DNA of 64,000 bases, taken from contig JAKAEP010000002.1 in assembly GCA_021818265.1 (NCBI GenBank), forward strand, positions 62,001-126,000, given 5' to 3'. This DNA is from Actinomycetes bacterium (GTDB lineage: Bacteria; Actinomycetota; Acidimicrobiia; Acidimicrobiales; RAAP-2). Positions 42,344 to 52,598 of the stretch are shown one piece after another. Every line of letters starts with the position of its first letter. Position 1 is the first letter of the stretch. The position numbers and the translations under genes were made by a program. The notes below the pieces were generated by a model. The model ran no database searches, was not told the origin of the DNA, and saw nothing but the letters and a program-made list of their open reading frames with translations.

Positions 42344-42349
42344 ACCTTA
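42344..42349 (-). promoter_or_regulatory. -10 box TAAGGT of leaderless reductase gene
   Basis: On the minus strand TAAGGT lies 6 nt before the GTG at 42337, with no ribosome site. It shares a 77-bp spacer with the nuo promoter region. Confidence 0.5.
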
Positions 42350-42414
42350 GGCGCGAGCGCGCGCGGCGCCGGTGTGCGCGCGTCGGAGGGAGGCTCGCGG
42401 ACCTGGTAGAAAAG

Positions 42415-42864
42415 ATGGACGTGAGCCAGTACCTCCCACTGCTGGTGATGCTCGCGTTGGGCATCGTCTTCGTCGCTGGCTCCCTGGTCGCGTCGGCCGT
42501 CCTCGCCCCGCACAAGCGCCCGACCGACGCCAAGCTCGCCCCCTACGAGTGCGGCATCGTGCCCGAGACCGAGCCGCCCCAGCGCTTCCCGGTGCGCTTC
42601 TACCTGGTGGCGATGATCTTCGTGATCTTCGACATCGAGGTGGTCTTCATGTACCCCTTCGCCGTCGTCTTCCACCAGCTCGGGGCGTTCGGTCTCGTCG
42701 AGGTGCTCGTCTTCTCGGCCACCGTCTTCGGGGCGCTGCTCTTCCTCGTGAGCGAGGGGGCGCTCACCTGGGGGCCGGCCAAGCTCCTGGTGCGCGCGAT
42801 GCCCGCGCGCACGACGTCCTCGACCATCCAGCGCCACGGCGCCGAGCGGGAGAGGGTGGCCTGA
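42415..42864 (+). CDS. nuoA: NADH-quinone oxidoreductase subunit A
   Basis: The 149-residue three-TM subunit of complex I has the conserved loop [10 protein letters not shown] and [22 protein letters not shown]. It is the first gene of a 14-gene nuo operon. A weak -10-like TAGAAA (42407-42412) lies just before the ATG; GTG at 42421 would fit a leaderless start with 8-nt spacing. Quinone-site loop between TM1 and TM2 is intact. Confidence 0.94.
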   Translation: MDVSQYLPLLVMLALGIVFVAGSLVASAVLAPHKRPTDAKLAPYECGIVPETEPPQRFPVRFYLVAMIFVIFDIEVVFMYPFAVVFHQLGAFGLVEVLVFSATVFGALLFLVSEGALTWGPAKLLVRAMPARTTSSTIQRHGAERERVA

Positions 42865-43421
42865 TGGCCCTGGAGGACCTCCACCACAACTTCCTCACCG
42901 GGCGGCTCGAGGACATGGTCCGCTGGGCCCGGCGCGCCTCGGTCTGGCCCGCGACCTTCGGACTGGCGTGCTGCGCGATCGAGATGATGGCCGCCGGGGC
43001 GGCCGACTACGACCTCGCGCGCTACGGGATGGAGGTCTTCCGCAACTCGCCGCGCCAGGCCGACCTGATGATCGTCGCGGGCCGGGTCAGCCAGAAGATG
43101 GCCCCCGTGCTGCGCCAGGTCTACGACCAGATGATGGAGCCCAAGTGGGTCATCTCGATGGGCGTGTGCGCCTCGTCGGGCGGGATGTTCAACAACTACG
43201 CCATCGTCCAGGGCGTCGACCAGATAGTGCCGGTCGACGTCTACGCGCCGGGCTGCCCGCCGAGCCCCGAGACGCTGATGCACGCAATCCTGACCCTGCA
43301 CGAGAAGATCCGCACCGGTGAGGTGCTGCAACGCCGCGGGGGCGCGACCCCGCCCGCGGCGTCGTCCGACGGCTGGACCCCGGAGGTCCCTGTGGCGGTG
43401 AGGCTGGGAACGCCCACGTGA
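42864..43421 (+). CDS. nuoB: NADH-quinone oxidoreductase subunit B
   Basis: The 185-residue subunit holds terminal cluster N2, which passes electrons to quinone. Cluster cysteines are seen in [17 protein letters not shown] and APGCPPSPE. The ATG shares its A with the nuoA stop; the stop overlaps nuoC. The C-terminal ~20 residues are a non-conserved tail. Confidence 0.96.
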   Translation: MALEDLHHNFLTGRLEDMVRWARRASVWPATFGLACCAIEMMAAGAADYDLARYGMEVFRNSPRQADLMIVAGRVSQKMAPVLRQVYDQMMEPKWVISMGVCASSGGMFNNYAIVQGVDQIVPVDVYAPGCPPSPETLMHAILTLHEKIRTGEVLQRRGGATPPAASSDGWTPEVPVAVRLGTPT

Positions 43422-43912
43422 TCCCCCTCCCCCCGACGGCCCCTCCCGGCGTGGCGTGCGCGGACGCGCTCGCCTGCGACGTCGCCTGCTTCCCGACGAG
43501 CGGCGCCTACCTCGACCTCGTGCGCGCGTGGCGCGAGGACGGCTTCGAGATCTGCGCGGACCTCTGCGGGGTCGACTACCTCGGCCACCCCGGCCGGGAC
43601 CTGCCCGAGGGCGTGGTCGCCACGCGCTTCGAGGTCGTGGTGAACCTGCTCAGCGTCTCGACGCGCCGGCGGGTGCGCGTGCGGGTGCAGGCCGGCGACC
43701 GCGAGCCGCGCGTCCCCTCCCTCTTCGGCCTCTACCCCGGGACCGAGGCGATGGAGCGCGAGGCCTTCGACCTCCTCGGGATCCTCTTCGACGGCCACCC
43801 CGACCTGACGCGGATCCTCATGCCCGAGGACTGGGAGGGCCACCCGCTGCGCAAGGACTACGCCGTGGGCCGGGTCCCGGTCCAGTTCAAGGAAGCGCCG
43901 GGGCCGCGGTGA
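43418..43912 (+). CDS. nuoC: NADH-quinone oxidoreductase subunit C
   Basis: The 164-residue peripheral-arm subunit contains the family signature [36 protein letters not shown]. Separate from NuoD (no fusion). GTG start overlapping nuoB (GTGA); short N-terminus compared with many homologues. Confidence 0.95.
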   Translation: MIPLPPTAPPGVACADALACDVACFPTSGAYLDLVRAWREDGFEICADLCGVDYLGHPGRDLPEGVVATRFEVVVNLLSVSTRRRVRVRVQAGDREPRVPSLFGLYPGTEAMEREAFDLLGILFDGHPDLTRILMPEDWEGHPLRKDYAVGRVPVQFKEAPGPR

Positions 43913-45273
43913 GCGACGAGACCCACGAGAAGACGGTGCGCGTCGCCGAGCGAGCCGAGCTCCTCACGGCCGAGACCTCCGAGGGCCCCCAGGGCCTGCG
44001 CGAGCGCCACGCCACCGACCCCAACGAGCTCGGCCGCGAGGTCGGCGCCGTGCTGCGCGGCACGGGGCTCGCCCTCGACCCGCGCGACGTCGACGTCGAG
44101 CGCAGCGACGACGAGACGATGATCATCAACATGGGCCCGGCGCACCCCTCGACCCACGGCGTGCTGCGGCTCATGCTCGAGCTCGACGGCGAGTACGTGC
44201 TCCGGACCAAGCCGGTGATCGGGTACCTGCACACGGGCATGGAGAAGACCGGCGAGACGCTCCGCTACGTCCAGGGCGCGACCAACGTGACGCGCATGGA
44301 CTACCTGAGCCCGATCTCCAACGAGTTGGGCTACTGCACGGCGGTCGAGACCCTGCTCGGGGTGGAGCTGCCGGCGCGCGCCGTCTGGATCCGCATGATG
44401 ATGGCCGAGCTCAACCGGGTGGCGTCGCACCTCGTGTGGATGGCCACCAACGGGATGGACCTCGGCTCGACCTCGATGATGATCTACGGCTTCCGCGAGC
44501 GCGAGCTGATCCTCGCGTTCTTCGAGAAGACGACCGGGCTGCGCATGAACAACAACTACGTCCGGCCCGGCGGGGTCGCGGCCGACCTCCCCGACGGGTG
44601 GGAGGACGACGTGACGGTGATCTGCGACACCATCCTCGAGCGCACCGACGAGTACGACGAGCTGCTCACCGGTCAGCCCATCTTCCGGGGCCGGATGGAG
44701 GGCGTCGCCCCGATCTCGGCGGAGGAGGCGATGGCGCTGGGGGTCACCGGCCCGATCCTGCGCTCGACGGGGGTGGCGTGGGACCTGCGCCGCACGATGC
44801 CCTACCTCGCCTACGACCAGGTCGACTTCGACGTCATCGTGGGCACCTACGGGGACAACTTCGACCGCTTCGCCGTTCGGCTCAACGAGATCCGCGAGTC
44901 GATCCGCATCGTGCGCCAGTGCGTCGAGCGCATGCCCGCGGGCGACTACCGCGCGCTGGACGCGAAGGTCACCCCGCCGCCGCGCGCGCGCATCGACGAG
45001 TCGATGGAGGCCCTCATCCACCACTTCAAGCTCTTCACCGAGGGCTTCCAGGTCCCCGTCGGCGAGGTCTACACCGCGATCGAGTCGCCGCGCGGGGAGC
45101 TCGGCTGCTACCTCGTCTCCGACGGCGGCCCGCACCCCTTCCGGATGCACGTGCGCGCGCCGAGCTTCGTCAACCTCCAGGCCGTCCCGCTGATGATGCG
45201 CGGCGGCATGGTCTCCGACGCGATCACCGTGATCTCCTCGGTCGACCCGATCATGGGCGAGGTGGACCGGTGA
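43909..45273 (+). CDS. nuoD: NADH-quinone oxidoreductase subunit D
   Basis: The 454-residue 49-kDa subunit forms the quinone pocket with NuoB. Seen: MGPAHPSTHGVLRLMLELDGE, GYLHTGMEK, NRVASHLVWM and the C-terminal DPIMGEVDR. The N-terminus has a ~70-residue extension before the conserved core. GTG overlaps the nuoC stop. Confidence 0.96.
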   Translation: MSDETHEKTVRVAERAELLTAETSEGPQGLRERHATDPNELGREVGAVLRGTGLALDPRDVDVERSDDETMIINMGPAHPSTHGVLRLMLELDGEYVLRTKPVIGYLHTGMEKTGETLRYVQGATNVTRMDYLSPISNELGYCTAVETLLGVELPARAVWIRMMMAELNRVASHLVWMATNGMDLGSTSMMIYGFRERELILAFFEKTTGLRMNNNYVRPGGVAADLPDGWEDDVTVICDTILERTDEYDELLTGQPIFRGRMEGVAPISAEEAMALGVTGPILRSTGVAWDLRRTMPYLAYDQVDFDVIVGTYGDNFDRFAVRLNEIRESIRIVRQCVERMPAGDYRALDAKVTPPPRARIDESMEALIHHFKLFTEGFQVPVGEVYTAIESPRGELGCYLVSDGGPHPFRMHVRAPSFVNLQAVPLMMRGGMVSDAITVISSVDPIMGEVDR

Positions 45274-45887
45274 CCCACCTGCGCGTCGACCTGCGCCAGC
45301 GCGCCGAGGAGCTCGTCGCCCTGTACCCCCGTCCCCGCTCGGCGATGCTGCCGCTGCTCCACCTCGTCCAAGAGCAGGACGGCTACGTCTCGCCGGAGGG
45401 GATCGACGAGGTCGCCGAGCTCACCGGCACCACGCCGGCCGACGTGCGGGGCACGGCGTCGTTCTACGACATGTTCCACCTCGAGCCGGTGGGCCGCTAC
45501 GTGGTGGGGGTGTGCACGAACATCGCCTGCCTGCTCGCCGGCGGCGAGGAGCTGCTGGCGCACGCCTCGGAGCGCCTGGGTTGCGCGGTGGGCTCGACCA
45601 CCGACGACGGCCTGTTCACCCTCGAAGAGACCGAGTGCCTGGCCGACTGCGGCCACGCGCCGTGCGTGACGGTCAACCACCGCTACGTGCGCACCACGAC
45701 GCCCGAGGCCTTCGACGCGATGGTCGACGAGGTCCGCCAGGGGCGACGCGACCACGAGATCCCCGACCACGGCACCCTCGTGCGCGTGCGGCGAAACGGC
45801 GGGCTGCGCGTCCCCGACGAGGTGATCGCCGCCGAGCGCGCCGCCGCCAAGGCCGCGCGCGCCCGACGACTAGAGGAGGCCGGCTGA
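45270..45887 (+). CDS. nuoE: NADH-quinone oxidoreductase subunit E
   Basis: The 205-residue 24-kDa subunit binds the off-path [2Fe-2S] cluster N1a. Ligand Cys lie in CTNIAC and CLADCGHAPC, with TASFYDMFHLEPVG ahead. The C-terminal ~40 residues are a basic, Ala-rich extension. GTG overlaps the nuoD stop. Confidence 0.95.
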   Translation: MTHLRVDLRQRAEELVALYPRPRSAMLPLLHLVQEQDGYVSPEGIDEVAELTGTTPADVRGTASFYDMFHLEPVGRYVVGVCTNIACLLAGGEELLAHASERLGCAVGSTTDDGLFTLEETECLADCGHAPCVTVNHRYVRTTTPEAFDAMVDEVRQGRRDHEIPDHGTLVRVRRNGGLRVPDEVIAAERAAAKAARARRLEEAG

Positions 45888-47191
45888 TGGCCGTGCTCGA
45901 CGCCCCGAGGATCGTCACCTCCCGACTGGCCTACGAGGACTCCCACACGCTTGCCCGCTACCTGGCCACGGGCGGCTACGAGGCCCTGCGCAAGGCGCTC
46001 TCGATGCACCCCGAGCAGGTGGCGGCCGAGGTGGACCAGGCCTCGCTGCTCGGGCGCGGCGGCGCCGGCTTCCCGGCCGGGCGCAAGTGGTCGATGCTGC
46101 GCCCCTCGGAGGTCGCCTACCTCGTGGTGAACGGCGACGAGTCCGAGCCGGCGACCTTCAAGGACCACCTGCTCGTCGAGCGCGACCCCCACCAGCTCGT
46201 CGAGGGCGTGATCATCGCGGCCTACGCCCTCCAGGTGAACCGGGCCTTCATCTACCTGCGCGGCGAGTTCGCCCTCGGCCTCGAGCGCGTCCAGGGCGCC
46301 CTCAACGAGGCCTACGACCACGGGGCGCTGGGCCGGGACGTCTTCGGCTCGGGCTTCTCGCTCGACGTCGTCGTGCACCCCGGGGCCGGCGCCTACATCT
46401 GCGGCGAGGAGACGGCCCTGCTCGAGGGCCTCGAGGGCAAGCGCGGCTTCCCCCGGATCAAGCCGCCCTTCTTCCCGGCCGCCCAGGGCCTCTACGGCGA
46501 GCCGACCGTCGTGAACAACGTCGAGACGATGTCGAACCTGCCCTGGATCGTCCTCAACGGCGGGGCGGCCTTCGCGGCCCTGGGCGCCGGCCGCTCGACC
46601 GGGACGCGCCTGTTCGCCCTCGCGGGCCGGGTGAACCGCCCCGGCGTCTACGAGGTCGAGATGGTCAAGAACACCTTCCGCGACCTGATCTACGACCCGG
46701 CCTTCGGGGCCGGGGTGCCGGGGGGCCGGCCGGTGAAGGCCTTCATCCCCGGCGGGGTCTCGGCCCCGTGGTTCGGACCCGACCAGCTGGACCTGCCCCT
46801 CGGCCAGGACGAGGTGGGCGCGCAGGGCTCGATGCTCGGCTCGGGGTCGGTCGTGGTCCTCGACGACACCTCGTGCGCGGTGCGCGCGGCCTGGCGGATC
46901 ACCAAGTTCTTCTCGCGCGAGTCGTGCGGCCAGTGCACGCCGTGCCGCGAGGGCTCGGGCTGGATCGAGCGCGCGATGTACCGGCTCGAGCACGGCGGCG
47001 GGCGCGTCGAGGACCTCGATCTCCTGCTCGACCTGTGTGACAACATCGCGCCCGGGCTCACCTGGCCGCCCCAGCAGACGACCATCTGCGTGTTGGGCCC
47101 CTCCATCCCCTCGTCGGTGCACGCGGCGATCGAGATGTTCAAAGACGAGTTCCTCGCCCACGTCGAGAGCCAAGGATGTCCCTTTGACTGA
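45887..47191 (+). CDS. nuoF: NADH-quinone oxidoreductase subunit F
   Basis: The 434-residue flavoprotein subunit oxidises NADH. FMN and NADH sites are GRGGAGFPAGRKW, NGDESEPATFKD and GAGAYICGEETAL; cluster N3 cysteines are in ESCGQCTPCREG plus a later Cys. A GGAGG element sits before the ATG, which shares one base with the nuoE stop. Confidence 0.96.
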   Translation: MAVLDAPRIVTSRLAYEDSHTLARYLATGGYEALRKALSMHPEQVAAEVDQASLLGRGGAGFPAGRKWSMLRPSEVAYLVVNGDESEPATFKDHLLVERDPHQLVEGVIIAAYALQVNRAFIYLRGEFALGLERVQGALNEAYDHGALGRDVFGSGFSLDVVVHPGAGAYICGEETALLEGLEGKRGFPRIKPPFFPAAQGLYGEPTVVNNVETMSNLPWIVLNGGAAFAALGAGRSTGTRLFALAGRVNRPGVYEVEMVKNTFRDLIYDPAFGAGVPGGRPVKAFIPGGVSAPWFGPDQLDLPLGQDEVGAQGSMLGSGSVVVLDDTSCAVRAAWRITKFFSRESCGQCTPCREGSGWIERAMYRLEHGGGRVEDLDLLLDLCDNIAPGLTWPPQQTTICVLGPSIPSSVHAAIEMFKDEFLAHVESQGCPFD

Positions 47192-49769
47192 GACCCGCAC
47201 CTCCGTCACCGTCACCGTGAACGGCCGCGCCGTCCAGGCGGCGCCGGGCGAGCTGTTGATCGACGTCGCCGAGCGCGCGGGCACCTACATCCCGCGCTTC
47301 TGCTACCACCCGCGCATGGAGCCCGTCGGCGTGTGCCGCATGTGCCTGGTCGAGGTGGAGGGCCCGCGCGGCGCGACCCTGCAGCCGGCCTGCTACCAGC
47401 ACGTGAACGACGGCATGGTCGTCACGACCGACTCGCCCAAGGTGAAGAAGGCCCAGGAGGGGGTCCTCGAGTTCCTCCTCGCCAACCACCCCCTCGACTG
47501 CCCGGTCTGCGACAAGGGCGGGGAGTGCCCGCTCCAGGACCAGACGCTCACCCACGGGCCGGGCGAGACCCGCTTCGTCGAGGAGAAGCGCCACTTCGTC
47601 AAGCCGATCGAGATCGGCCCGCTCGTGCTCTTGGACCGGGAGCGCTGCATCCAGTGCGCGCGCTGCACGCGCTTCGCCGCCGAGGTGGCCGGCGACACCG
47701 AGATCGCCTTCGCCGGGCGCGGTGACCTCATCGAGGTCGCGCCCTCGCCGGAGCACCCCTTCACCTCGGTGTTCTCGGGCAACACGGTCCAGATCTGCCC
47801 GGTGGGGGCCCTCACCGCCAAGCCCTACCGGTTCGCGGCCCGGCCGTGGGACCTCGACCAGGTCGAGAGCACCTGCACCCAGTGCGCGGTGGGATGTCGA
47901 CTGGTGGTCCAGTCCTCGGGCGACCGGCTCACCCGCGTGCTGGGCGTCGACTCGGACCCGGTGAATCACGGCTGGCTGTGCGACAAGGGCCGCTTCACGC
48001 TCGACGCGGTCGACGGCCACGAGGGGTCGAGCGACCCCCTCGACCCGCGCACGCGGATCACGAGCCCCCTCGTGCGTCGCGACGGCGCGCTGGTCGAGGT
48101 CGCCTGGGGCGAGGCGCTGGCGCGGGCCGCCGAGCTCCTGGGCGCGGCGCGCGGGGTCGACGGCGGGGTCGGGGTCATCGGCGGCGCGTCGCTCACCAAC
48201 GAGGCGGCCTACGCCTGGGCGCGCGTCGCGCGCGAGGTGCTGGGCACCGAGCACGTGGACGCCCAGTACGGCGACGGGCTCGACCCGCGTCGGGTGCTGG
48301 CCCTGCCCGGCGCCACGATCGACGACGCGTGCGCCGCGCGCGTCGTGCTGACCCTCTGCGGCGACCCGCGCGAGGAGCTGCCGGTGCTCTTCTTGCGCCT
48401 GCGCGGCGCCCTCGTGCGGCCGGGGCACGACCTGGTCGAGCTGGCGGTCGGCCCCTCGGCGCTGCACCCGCTGGCCACGGTCTCGATCCCGGTGCGCCCG
48501 GGGGAGGCCCACCGGGTCGTGGAGGCCCTCCTCGAGGAGGGCCGCGCGCCCGCGGACCTCGCCCTCGACGAGTCGGCGCGCGAGCGCGCCCGAGGGCTCC
48601 TGGGCGACGGCGAGGGGGTCGTGGTGGTGGCCGGGCGCACCAACCTGGCCGAGGACCCGGCCGTCGTGGAGCGGGCGCTGACCCGCCTCGCCGAGGCGCT
48701 GCCGCGTGCTCGGTTCCTCGTGGCGTCGCGCCGGGGCAACGCGCGCGGGGCGATCGACGCGGGCCTCGCGCCCGGGCTGCGACCGGGCCGGGTGCTCGGC
48801 GCGGGCGGGCGCGACGCGCTCGCCCAGCTCGCCGCCCTGCGCGAGGGCGCCCAGCGGGCCGTCCTGGTCCTGGGCGACCTCCTCGGCAACGTCCTCGACC
48901 GCGCCGGCGCCGAGGCGGCGCTCGAGCGCGCCGACGTCGTGGCCGTGACCGGGCACGGGGGCGCGACGCTCGCCCACGCCGACGTGGTGCTGCCGGCCGC
49001 GGTCCAGCACGAGCGCACCGGCACGGTGACCAACCTCGAGGGCCGGGTCACCGCCGTCGTGCCCAAGGTCGTCGCGCCCGGCGCGGCCTGGCCCGACGTC
49101 GCGATCGCGGCCGAGCTGGCCCGCGCCCTCGGCGCCGAGCTGTCGATGGACTCGGTCGAGGACGCCGCGCGCGCCTACGAGTCCTCGACCGGCTACCCGG
49201 CCCTCTCGGTCCTGCTCGACGCCACCAGCGAGGGTCGCCTCGCCGGGGACCCGGGCGCCCCCGCGCCGCGCCGCCCGCTCGACCCGATGGCCTTCCCGGG
49301 CATCCGCTCGGCCGGGTGGGTCGGCCTCGGGGAGTCGGCCGGGGACGTCGCCGAGCCGGCGTCGGTCCCGGCGCCCACCCTCGCCGCGCCCACCCTCGCC
49401 GACCTCGGCCCGGCCCCGGCGCCCGAGGTGCCCGGACGCGACGCCTACGGCCTCGCGCTGCGGGTCGCGCCGCGCCTCTACGACCACGGTGTGGCCGTGG
49501 CCGGGTCGCCGGCGCTCGCGGCCCTCGTCGGCCCGGCCGAGGCCCGCCTCAACCCCGGCGACCTCGACCGCCTGGGACTCGACACCGGGGGACGGCTGCT
49601 CGTGCGCGGCGCGGACCGCGAGGTCGAGCTGGGCGTGGCCCGCGACGCCGAGGTGCCCCGGGGCGTCCTCGAGGTCGCCTTCGGCGCGCTCGGCGACGCG
49701 GGCGAGGACGTGAGCGCCCTGAGCGTCCCGGGCGCGGTCATCACCCAGGTGAAGGTGGAGGCGCGGTGA
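47184..49769 (+). CDS. nuoG: NADH-quinone oxidoreductase subunit G
   Basis: This 861-residue 75-kDa subunit binds cluster N1b (FCYHPRMEPVGVCRMC), the His/Cys cluster (HPLDCPVCDKGGECPLQD), N4 (RCIQCARC) and the extra N7 motif (CTQCAVGC with later WLCDKG). A molybdopterin-oxidoreductase-like region follows. The start is probably TTG at 47184, inside the end of nuoF, with AAGGA about 8 nt upstream; no ATG or GTG fits. The C-terminal third is lower in conservation. Confidence 0.92.
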   Translation: MTETRTSVTVTVNGRAVQAAPGELLIDVAERAGTYIPRFCYHPRMEPVGVCRMCLVEVEGPRGATLQPACYQHVNDGMVVTTDSPKVKKAQEGVLEFLLANHPLDCPVCDKGGECPLQDQTLTHGPGETRFVEEKRHFVKPIEIGPLVLLDRERCIQCARCTRFAAEVAGDTEIAFAGRGDLIEVAPSPEHPFTSVFSGNTVQICPVGALTAKPYRFAARPWDLDQVESTCTQCAVGCRLVVQSSGDRLTRVLGVDSDPVNHGWLCDKGRFTLDAVDGHEGSSDPLDPRTRITSPLVRRDGALVEVAWGEALARAAELLGAARGVDGGVGVIGGASLTNEAAYAWARVAREVLGTEHVDAQYGDGLDPRRVLALPGATIDDACAARVVLTLCGDPREELPVLFLRLRGALVRPGHDLVELAVGPSALHPLATVSIPVRPGEAHRVVEALLEEGRAPADLALDESARERARGLLGDGEGVVVVAGRTNLAEDPAVVERALTRLAEALPRARFLVASRRGNARGAIDAGLAPGLRPGRVLGAGGRDALAQLAALREGAQRAVLVLGDLLGNVLDRAGAEAALERADVVAVTGHGGATLAHADVVLPAAVQHERTGTVTNLEGRVTAVVPKVVAPGAAWPDVAIAAELARALGAELSMDSVEDAARAYESSTGYPALSVLLDATSEGRLAGDPGAPAPRRPLDPMAFPGIRSAGWVGLGESAGDVAEPASVPAPTLAAPTLADLGPAPAPEVPGRDAYGLALRVAPRLYDHGVAVAGSPALAALVGPAEARLNPGDLDRLGLDTGGRLLVRGADREVELGVARDAEVPRGVLEVAFGALGDAGEDVSALSVPGAVITQVKVEAR

Positions 49770-50992
49770 TCGCCGGCGCGGACCCGCTCTTCGCCCACGG
49801 GGTCACGGGGGTCGTGATCCTCATCGTCCTGATCAAGGTCGTCGTCGGCTTCGCCGCCTGGATGGGCGCGGTCACGATGATGATCTGGTTCGAGCGCAAG
49901 GCCATCAGCGACATGCAGAGCCGCGTCGGCCCCCAGCGCTGGGGGCCGTTCGGGCTGCTGCAGACCCTGGCCGACGGCATCAAGCTGTTCTTCAAGGAGG
50001 ACCTCGTCCCGGCCGAGGCCGACCGGCTCGTCTTCAAACTCGCGCCGTACCTCTCGCTCGTGCCGGCGCTGGTGACCTTCGCCATCGTGCCGATCGGGGG
50101 GACGCTGCACGTCGCCGGCCACGCGGTCCAGCTCCAGGTGGCCAACCCCCCGATGGGGATCCTCGTGATGCTGGCGATGTCGGGCATCTCGGTCTACGGC
50201 GTGATGCTCGCGGGCTGGGCGTCGGGCTCGAAGTACCCGCTGATCTCCTCGGTGCGCGCGAGCGCCCAGATGATCAGCTACGAGGCGGCCCTCGGCATCA
50301 CGGTGGTGACGGTGATCCTGGTGAGCCACTCGCTCACGACCCACGGCATCGTCCTCGCCCAGGGCCAGGGGGTCTGGCACTGGAACGTGATCCGCCTGGG
50401 CGTCGTGCCCTTCGTCATCTTCTGGATGGCGATCACGGCCGAGCTGAACCGCCCACCCTTCGACGTGGTCGAGGCCGAGAGCGAGTTGGTGGGCGGCTTC
50501 AACACCGAGTACTCCTCGATCCGCTTCGCCCTGTTCTACATGGCCGAGTTCATGAACACGATCACGATGTCGGCGATCATCGTGACGCTCTTCTTCGGTG
50601 GCCCGGCCGGCTGGGTGCCCCCGGTGGCCCACCTGCGGTGGGTCTTCCCGATCCTGTGGTTCCTCCTGAAGACCGGCATCTTCGCCTTCTGCTACGTCTG
50701 GTTCCGCGCGGCGCTGCCGCGCCTGCGCTACGACCAGGTCATGGACCTGGGCTGGAAGCGGCTGATCCCGCTCAGCCTGGGCTGGATGCTCATCGTCGCC
50801 GGCTTCCTGGTGGCGCCGGGCTGGGGGTTCGTGATGGCCGCGGCCGTCCTTTTGGCGTCGGTCGTGCTCGCGATCGCCTTCGAGCGTGGCGCGTCGCGCG
50901 CGACCGGACCCGAGTCGGTCCTCGCGCCCGTCGGGCGCCGTCCCCTGCCTGAGGAGAGGCTGCGGGCCCTCACCGACCGAGAGGAGGGGTAG
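49766..50992 (+). CDS. nuoH: NADH-quinone oxidoreductase subunit H
   Basis: The 408-residue eight-TM subunit forms the quinone chamber. Seen: WFERKAISDMQSRVGPQRWGPFGLLQ and AELNRPPFDVVEAESELVGG. A cytoplasmic C-terminal tail of ~40 residues is extra. GTG overlaps the nuoG stop, and the TAG stop shares G with the nuoI start. Confidence 0.96.
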   Translation: MIAGADPLFAHGVTGVVILIVLIKVVVGFAAWMGAVTMMIWFERKAISDMQSRVGPQRWGPFGLLQTLADGIKLFFKEDLVPAEADRLVFKLAPYLSLVPALVTFAIVPIGGTLHVAGHAVQLQVANPPMGILVMLAMSGISVYGVMLAGWASGSKYPLISSVRASAQMISYEAALGITVVTVILVSHSLTTHGIVLAQGQGVWHWNVIRLGVVPFVIFWMAITAELNRPPFDVVEAESELVGGFNTEYSSIRFALFYMAEFMNTITMSAIIVTLFFGGPAGWVPPVAHLRWVFPILWFLLKTGIFAFCYVWFRAALPRLRYDQVMDLGWKRLIPLSLGWMLIVAGFLVAPGWGFVMAAAVLLASVVLAIAFERGASRATGPESVLAPVGRRPLPEERLRALTDREEG

Positions 50993-51741
50993 TGGCGCGC
51001 GGCACGGACTTCTTCGGCGGCTTCAAGCTCACCTTCAAGCACCTCGCGCGACCGCGGGTGACCGTCGGCTACCCGGCCGAGAAGCGACCCAAGCAGCCCC
51101 GTCAGCACGGGCGCCACGTGCTCAACCGGTTCGAGGACGGGATGGAGAAGTGCATCGGGTGCGAGCTGTGCGCGGGGGTCTGCCCGGCCAACTGCATCCA
51201 CGTGCGCGGCCTGGACAACCCGCCCGACCACCCGGTGAGCCCGGGGGAGCGCTACGGCTACGTCTACGAGATCAACTACCTGCGCTGCATCCACTGCGAC
51301 ATGTGCGTCGAGGCCTGTCCCACCCAGGCGATCACCGAGTCGAAGCTCTTCGAGTTCTCCTTCACCAACCGGGCCGACGCGATCTACACCAAGGCCGAGC
51401 TGCTGGTCGACGACGACGGCAACCCGAAGCGCCTGCCCTGGGAGGACTGGCGCGAGGGGGAGGCCGCGATGACCGGCGGCTGGATGCGCGCGACGTCCCC
51501 GGCCGGCGACGCCGCCTTCGAGGGCGTGGTGCAGTGGTCGGGCGAACTCGGCTACGGCCAGCGCGCGCCCGAGGGCGGCCAGTCGGGCCGGCGCGACGAC
51601 GCCGCGACGGGCACCAAGTCGCTGCGGCGGGCCTTCGTGCGCCACCTCCAGCCCCTCGACGTCCCGGCCGACCTGAGCGGCCCGGCCGCCGCGCTCGAGC
51701 GGCTGCGCGAGCGGCTCCCGCGACGGAAGAGGGGCGCGTGA
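50992..51741 (+). CDS. nuoI: NADH-quinone oxidoreductase subunit I
   Basis: The 249-residue ferredoxin-like subunit binds clusters N6a and N6b through [12 protein letters not shown] and [12 protein letters not shown]. The C-terminal ~90 residues extend beyond the usual fold, as often in actinobacteria. GTG overlaps nuoH by one base. Confidence 0.96.
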   Translation: MARGTDFFGGFKLTFKHLARPRVTVGYPAEKRPKQPRQHGRHVLNRFEDGMEKCIGCELCAGVCPANCIHVRGLDNPPDHPVSPGERYGYVYEINYLRCIHCDMCVEACPTQAITESKLFEFSFTNRADAIYTKAELLVDDDGNPKRLPWEDWREGEAAMTGGWMRATSPAGDAAFEGVVQWSGELGYGQRAPEGGQSGRRDDAATGTKSLRRAFVRHLQPLDVPADLSGPAAALERLRERLPRRKRGA

Positions 51742-52295
51742 GCGCCACGGCGTACGCCCTGCCCTCGATCGTCGTCTTCGTGACGGCGGCCGTGCTCATC
51801 GTGGTGGGCGCTATCGGCGTGCTCGCCGTGCGCAACCCGGTCCACGCCGCTCTCAGCCTCATCCTCACGCTCTTCGGGGTGGCCGTCGCCTTCATCGCCC
51901 AGTCGGCCGACTTCCTCGCCGCCGTGCAGGTCATCGTCTACGCCGGGGCGATCGTCGTCCTCTTCCTCTTCGTCATCATGTTCCTCGGGGTCGGGCGCAG
52001 CCGCCACGACCACGTCGAGCCCCTGGTGGGCCAGCGGCCCCTGGCCGCCCTCGGGGTGGCCGTGACCGTCGGGGGGATCATCGCCCTGCTCGCCCGCTCG
52101 CACTGGGTGACCGGGGCGACCTCGGTCTCGGGCTCGCCGCTCGTCAAGGGCACCGGCAACGTCCACCAGCTGGGGACGGCGGTCTTCACGACCTACCTCT
52201 ACGCCTTCGAGGCCACCGCCGCGCTGCTCGTCATCGCGGTCGTCGGCGCCGTCGTCCTCGCCCGGCGCGAGCGCGTGACCGAGGAGGCCGAGTGA
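51738..52295 (+). CDS. nuoJ: NADH-quinone oxidoreductase subunit J
   Basis: The 185-residue five-TM subunit has [21 protein letters not shown] and [22 protein letters not shown], the pi-bulge helix region important for coupling. GTG overlaps the nuoI stop; stop overlaps nuoK. Confidence 0.95.
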   Translation: MSATAYALPSIVVFVTAAVLIVVGAIGVLAVRNPVHAALSLILTLFGVAVAFIAQSADFLAAVQVIVYAGAIVVLFLFVIMFLGVGRSRHDHVEPLVGQRPLAALGVAVTVGGIIALLARSHWVTGATSVSGSPLVKGTGNVHQLGTAVFTTYLYAFEATAALLVIAVVGAVVLARRERVTEEAE

Positions 52296-52597
52296 ACGTC
52301 CCGGCGGCGTGGTACCTGGTGCTCGCGGCGGTGCTCTTCGGCATCGGCGCCTACGGCCTCCTGACCCGGCGCAGCGCGCTCATCATGTTCATGTGCGTCG
52401 AGCTGATGCTCAACGCCGTCAACCTGACCTTCGTGACCTTCGCGCGCACGCTCTCGGACATCGGCGGCCAGTCGAGCGTCTTCTTCGTGATGGTGGTCGC
52501 CGCGGCCGAGGTGACCGTGGGGCTGGGGATCGTGGTCGCCGTCTTCCGGCGGCGCCACTCGACCTCGGTCGACGAGCTGACCGAGATGAAGGGCTGA
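52292..52597 (+). CDS. nuoK: NADH-quinone oxidoreductase subunit K
   Basis: The 101-residue three-TM subunit has the buried Glu of [14 protein letters not shown] and a second Glu in [18 protein letters not shown], both needed for proton pumping in known complexes. GTG overlaps the nuoJ stop. Confidence 0.95.
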   Translation: MNVPAAWYLVLAAVLFGIGAYGLLTRRSALIMFMCVELMLNAVNLTFVTFARTLSDIGGQSSVFFVMVVAAAEVTVGLGIVVAVFRRRHSTSVDELTEMKG

Positions 52598-52598
52598 G

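Noticed and set aside
34095-42414. Rex operator sites before rex, hemA or nuoA
   Set aside because: The known actinobacterial site TTGTGAA-N4-TTCACAA was looked for by eye in the short intergenic regions and not found; a diverged site cannot be excluded.
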